NCBI GenBank assembly: GCA_021372435.1 | Contig: JAJFUK010000080.1 | Location: forward strand, 1-49,660 | Source: Actinomycetes bacterium | GTDB taxonomy: Bacteria; Actinomycetota; Thermoleophilia; RBG-16-64-13 | Length of the DNA stretch: 49,660 nt | Direction: 5' to 3' | Shown: positions 49,394 through 49,660 of the stretch, one piece after another | Numbering within the stretch: position 1 is the first letter of the stretch | Layout: every line of letters starts with the position of its first letter | Notes under the pieces: generated by a model | Databases searched by the model: none | What the model was told of the DNA's origin: nothing | Seen by the model: only the letters and a program-made list of their open reading frames with translations | Position numbers and translations under genes: made by a program

Positions 49394-49660
49394 TGGGCAC
49401 GCCCAGGCGAGTCCGCCGCGTCGGACGCAGCCTCCCTGCCGGATGACGTGGCCCAGGCGGCAAAAAGGGTCTCGACCGTCCGGGCGAGGGCTGCACCTGC
49501 GCGGGCGACCCCGGCCAGAACCTCGTCGTGAGTGGTATCCCCGGCATTGGCCACGACGGTCAGGACCGCCGCGCCCATCTTCTCATCGTGTGCGGCCCTG
49601 AGCTCACCGGCCGGCGACATGCTGACGGTATGCACGCCGAGAGTCCGCAACAGCGCGAGT
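49375..49660 (-). CDS. Purine nucleoside phosphorylase, C-terminal part (window edge)
   Basis: The 5' end lies beyond the window. The visible 94 residues match the end of trimeric purine nucleoside phosphorylases: LRTLGVHTVSMSPAGELRAA corresponds to the MS-x-x-x-E purine/ribose-binding segment, then VLTVVANAG and THDEVLAGVARAG. A tail of about 25 residues (from about TSSGREAASD) is beyond the usual fold. Its last codons and the TGA lie inside the right terminus of repeat copy B. It probably salvages purines by phosphorolysis. Confidence 0.75.
   Translation of the reverse strand, partial: LALLRTLGVHTVSMSPAGELRAAHDEKMGAAVLTVVANAGDTTHDEVLAGVARAGAALARTVETLFAAWATSSGREAASDAADSPGRAQELDSK

Overview
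The window is a contiguous piece of a GC-rich bacterial chromosome with very tight gene packing and long runs of 1-17 nt overlaps (ATGA/GTGA junctions). The gene content points to a deep or non-filamentous branch of the Actinomycetota. Evidence: an FHA protein next to an FtsR-type MerR regulator, an RsiG-like anti-sigma protein with a single c-di-GMP motif (as described for Rubrobacter), a SigB/F-family sigma factor with an RsbW-like partner, and a fused sugar nucleotidyltransferase/phosphomannomutase. The lineage is inference; no rRNA is present.

Layout. 1-190: end of a repeat element, then a consensus sigma-70 promoter. 191-4925 (+): secD-secF, a phasin-like coiled-coil protein, a UbiB-family kinase. 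4983-13563 (+): recJ, rel, a metallo-hydrolase, hisS, aspS. 13564-15716: a non-coding stretch, a lipoprotein, a second repeat copy with a terminator, then mnmA. 15781-21836 (+): DUF948 and YtxH-like proteins, an anti-sigma-like protein with its sigma factor, alaS, ruvX, mltG. 21984-27062 (+): aroE and the type IV pilus motor genes pilB, pilT, pilC. 27253-30268 (-): apt, the FtsR-like regulator, the FHA protein, the RsiG-like protein, gcvH. 30416-31517 (+): a Roadblock protein and an MglA-type GTPase. 31574-49170 (-): the fused mannose-1-phosphate guanylyltransferase, tRNA-Pro(GGG), plsY, der, ispH, a cmk-plsC fusion, aroA, a prephenate dehydrogenase gene, aroF, a hisC-like gene, rluB, scpB, scpA, an M50 protease, and a DHH-CBS-CCA-adding enzyme. 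The window closes with a third repeat copy and the 3' end of a purine nucleoside phosphorylase gene.

How the genes fit together. Most of the window is housekeeping: protein export, stringent response, tRNA charging and modification, aromatic amino acid and isoprenoid precursor synthesis, phospholipid synthesis, ribosome assembly and chromosome segregation. The aro block (hisC-like, aroF, tyrA, aroA) reads as one translationally coupled unit that runs on into cmk-plsC, ispH, der and plsY. PilB/PilT/PilC and the Roadblock-MglA pair suggest twitching-type pili with a polarity switch.

The most unusual signal is a 165 bp non-coding element present in two full copies (14413-14577 and 49229-49393) plus one right end (1-29). 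It has near-perfect inverted termini and internal paired positions that change together, and each copy is followed at once by a separate hairpin. Other points of note are an apparent one-base frameshift at the start of scpA, several promoters placed so that the transcript would start at the start codon, an RsiG-like protein, and a pseudoenzyme-like phosphomannomutase half.
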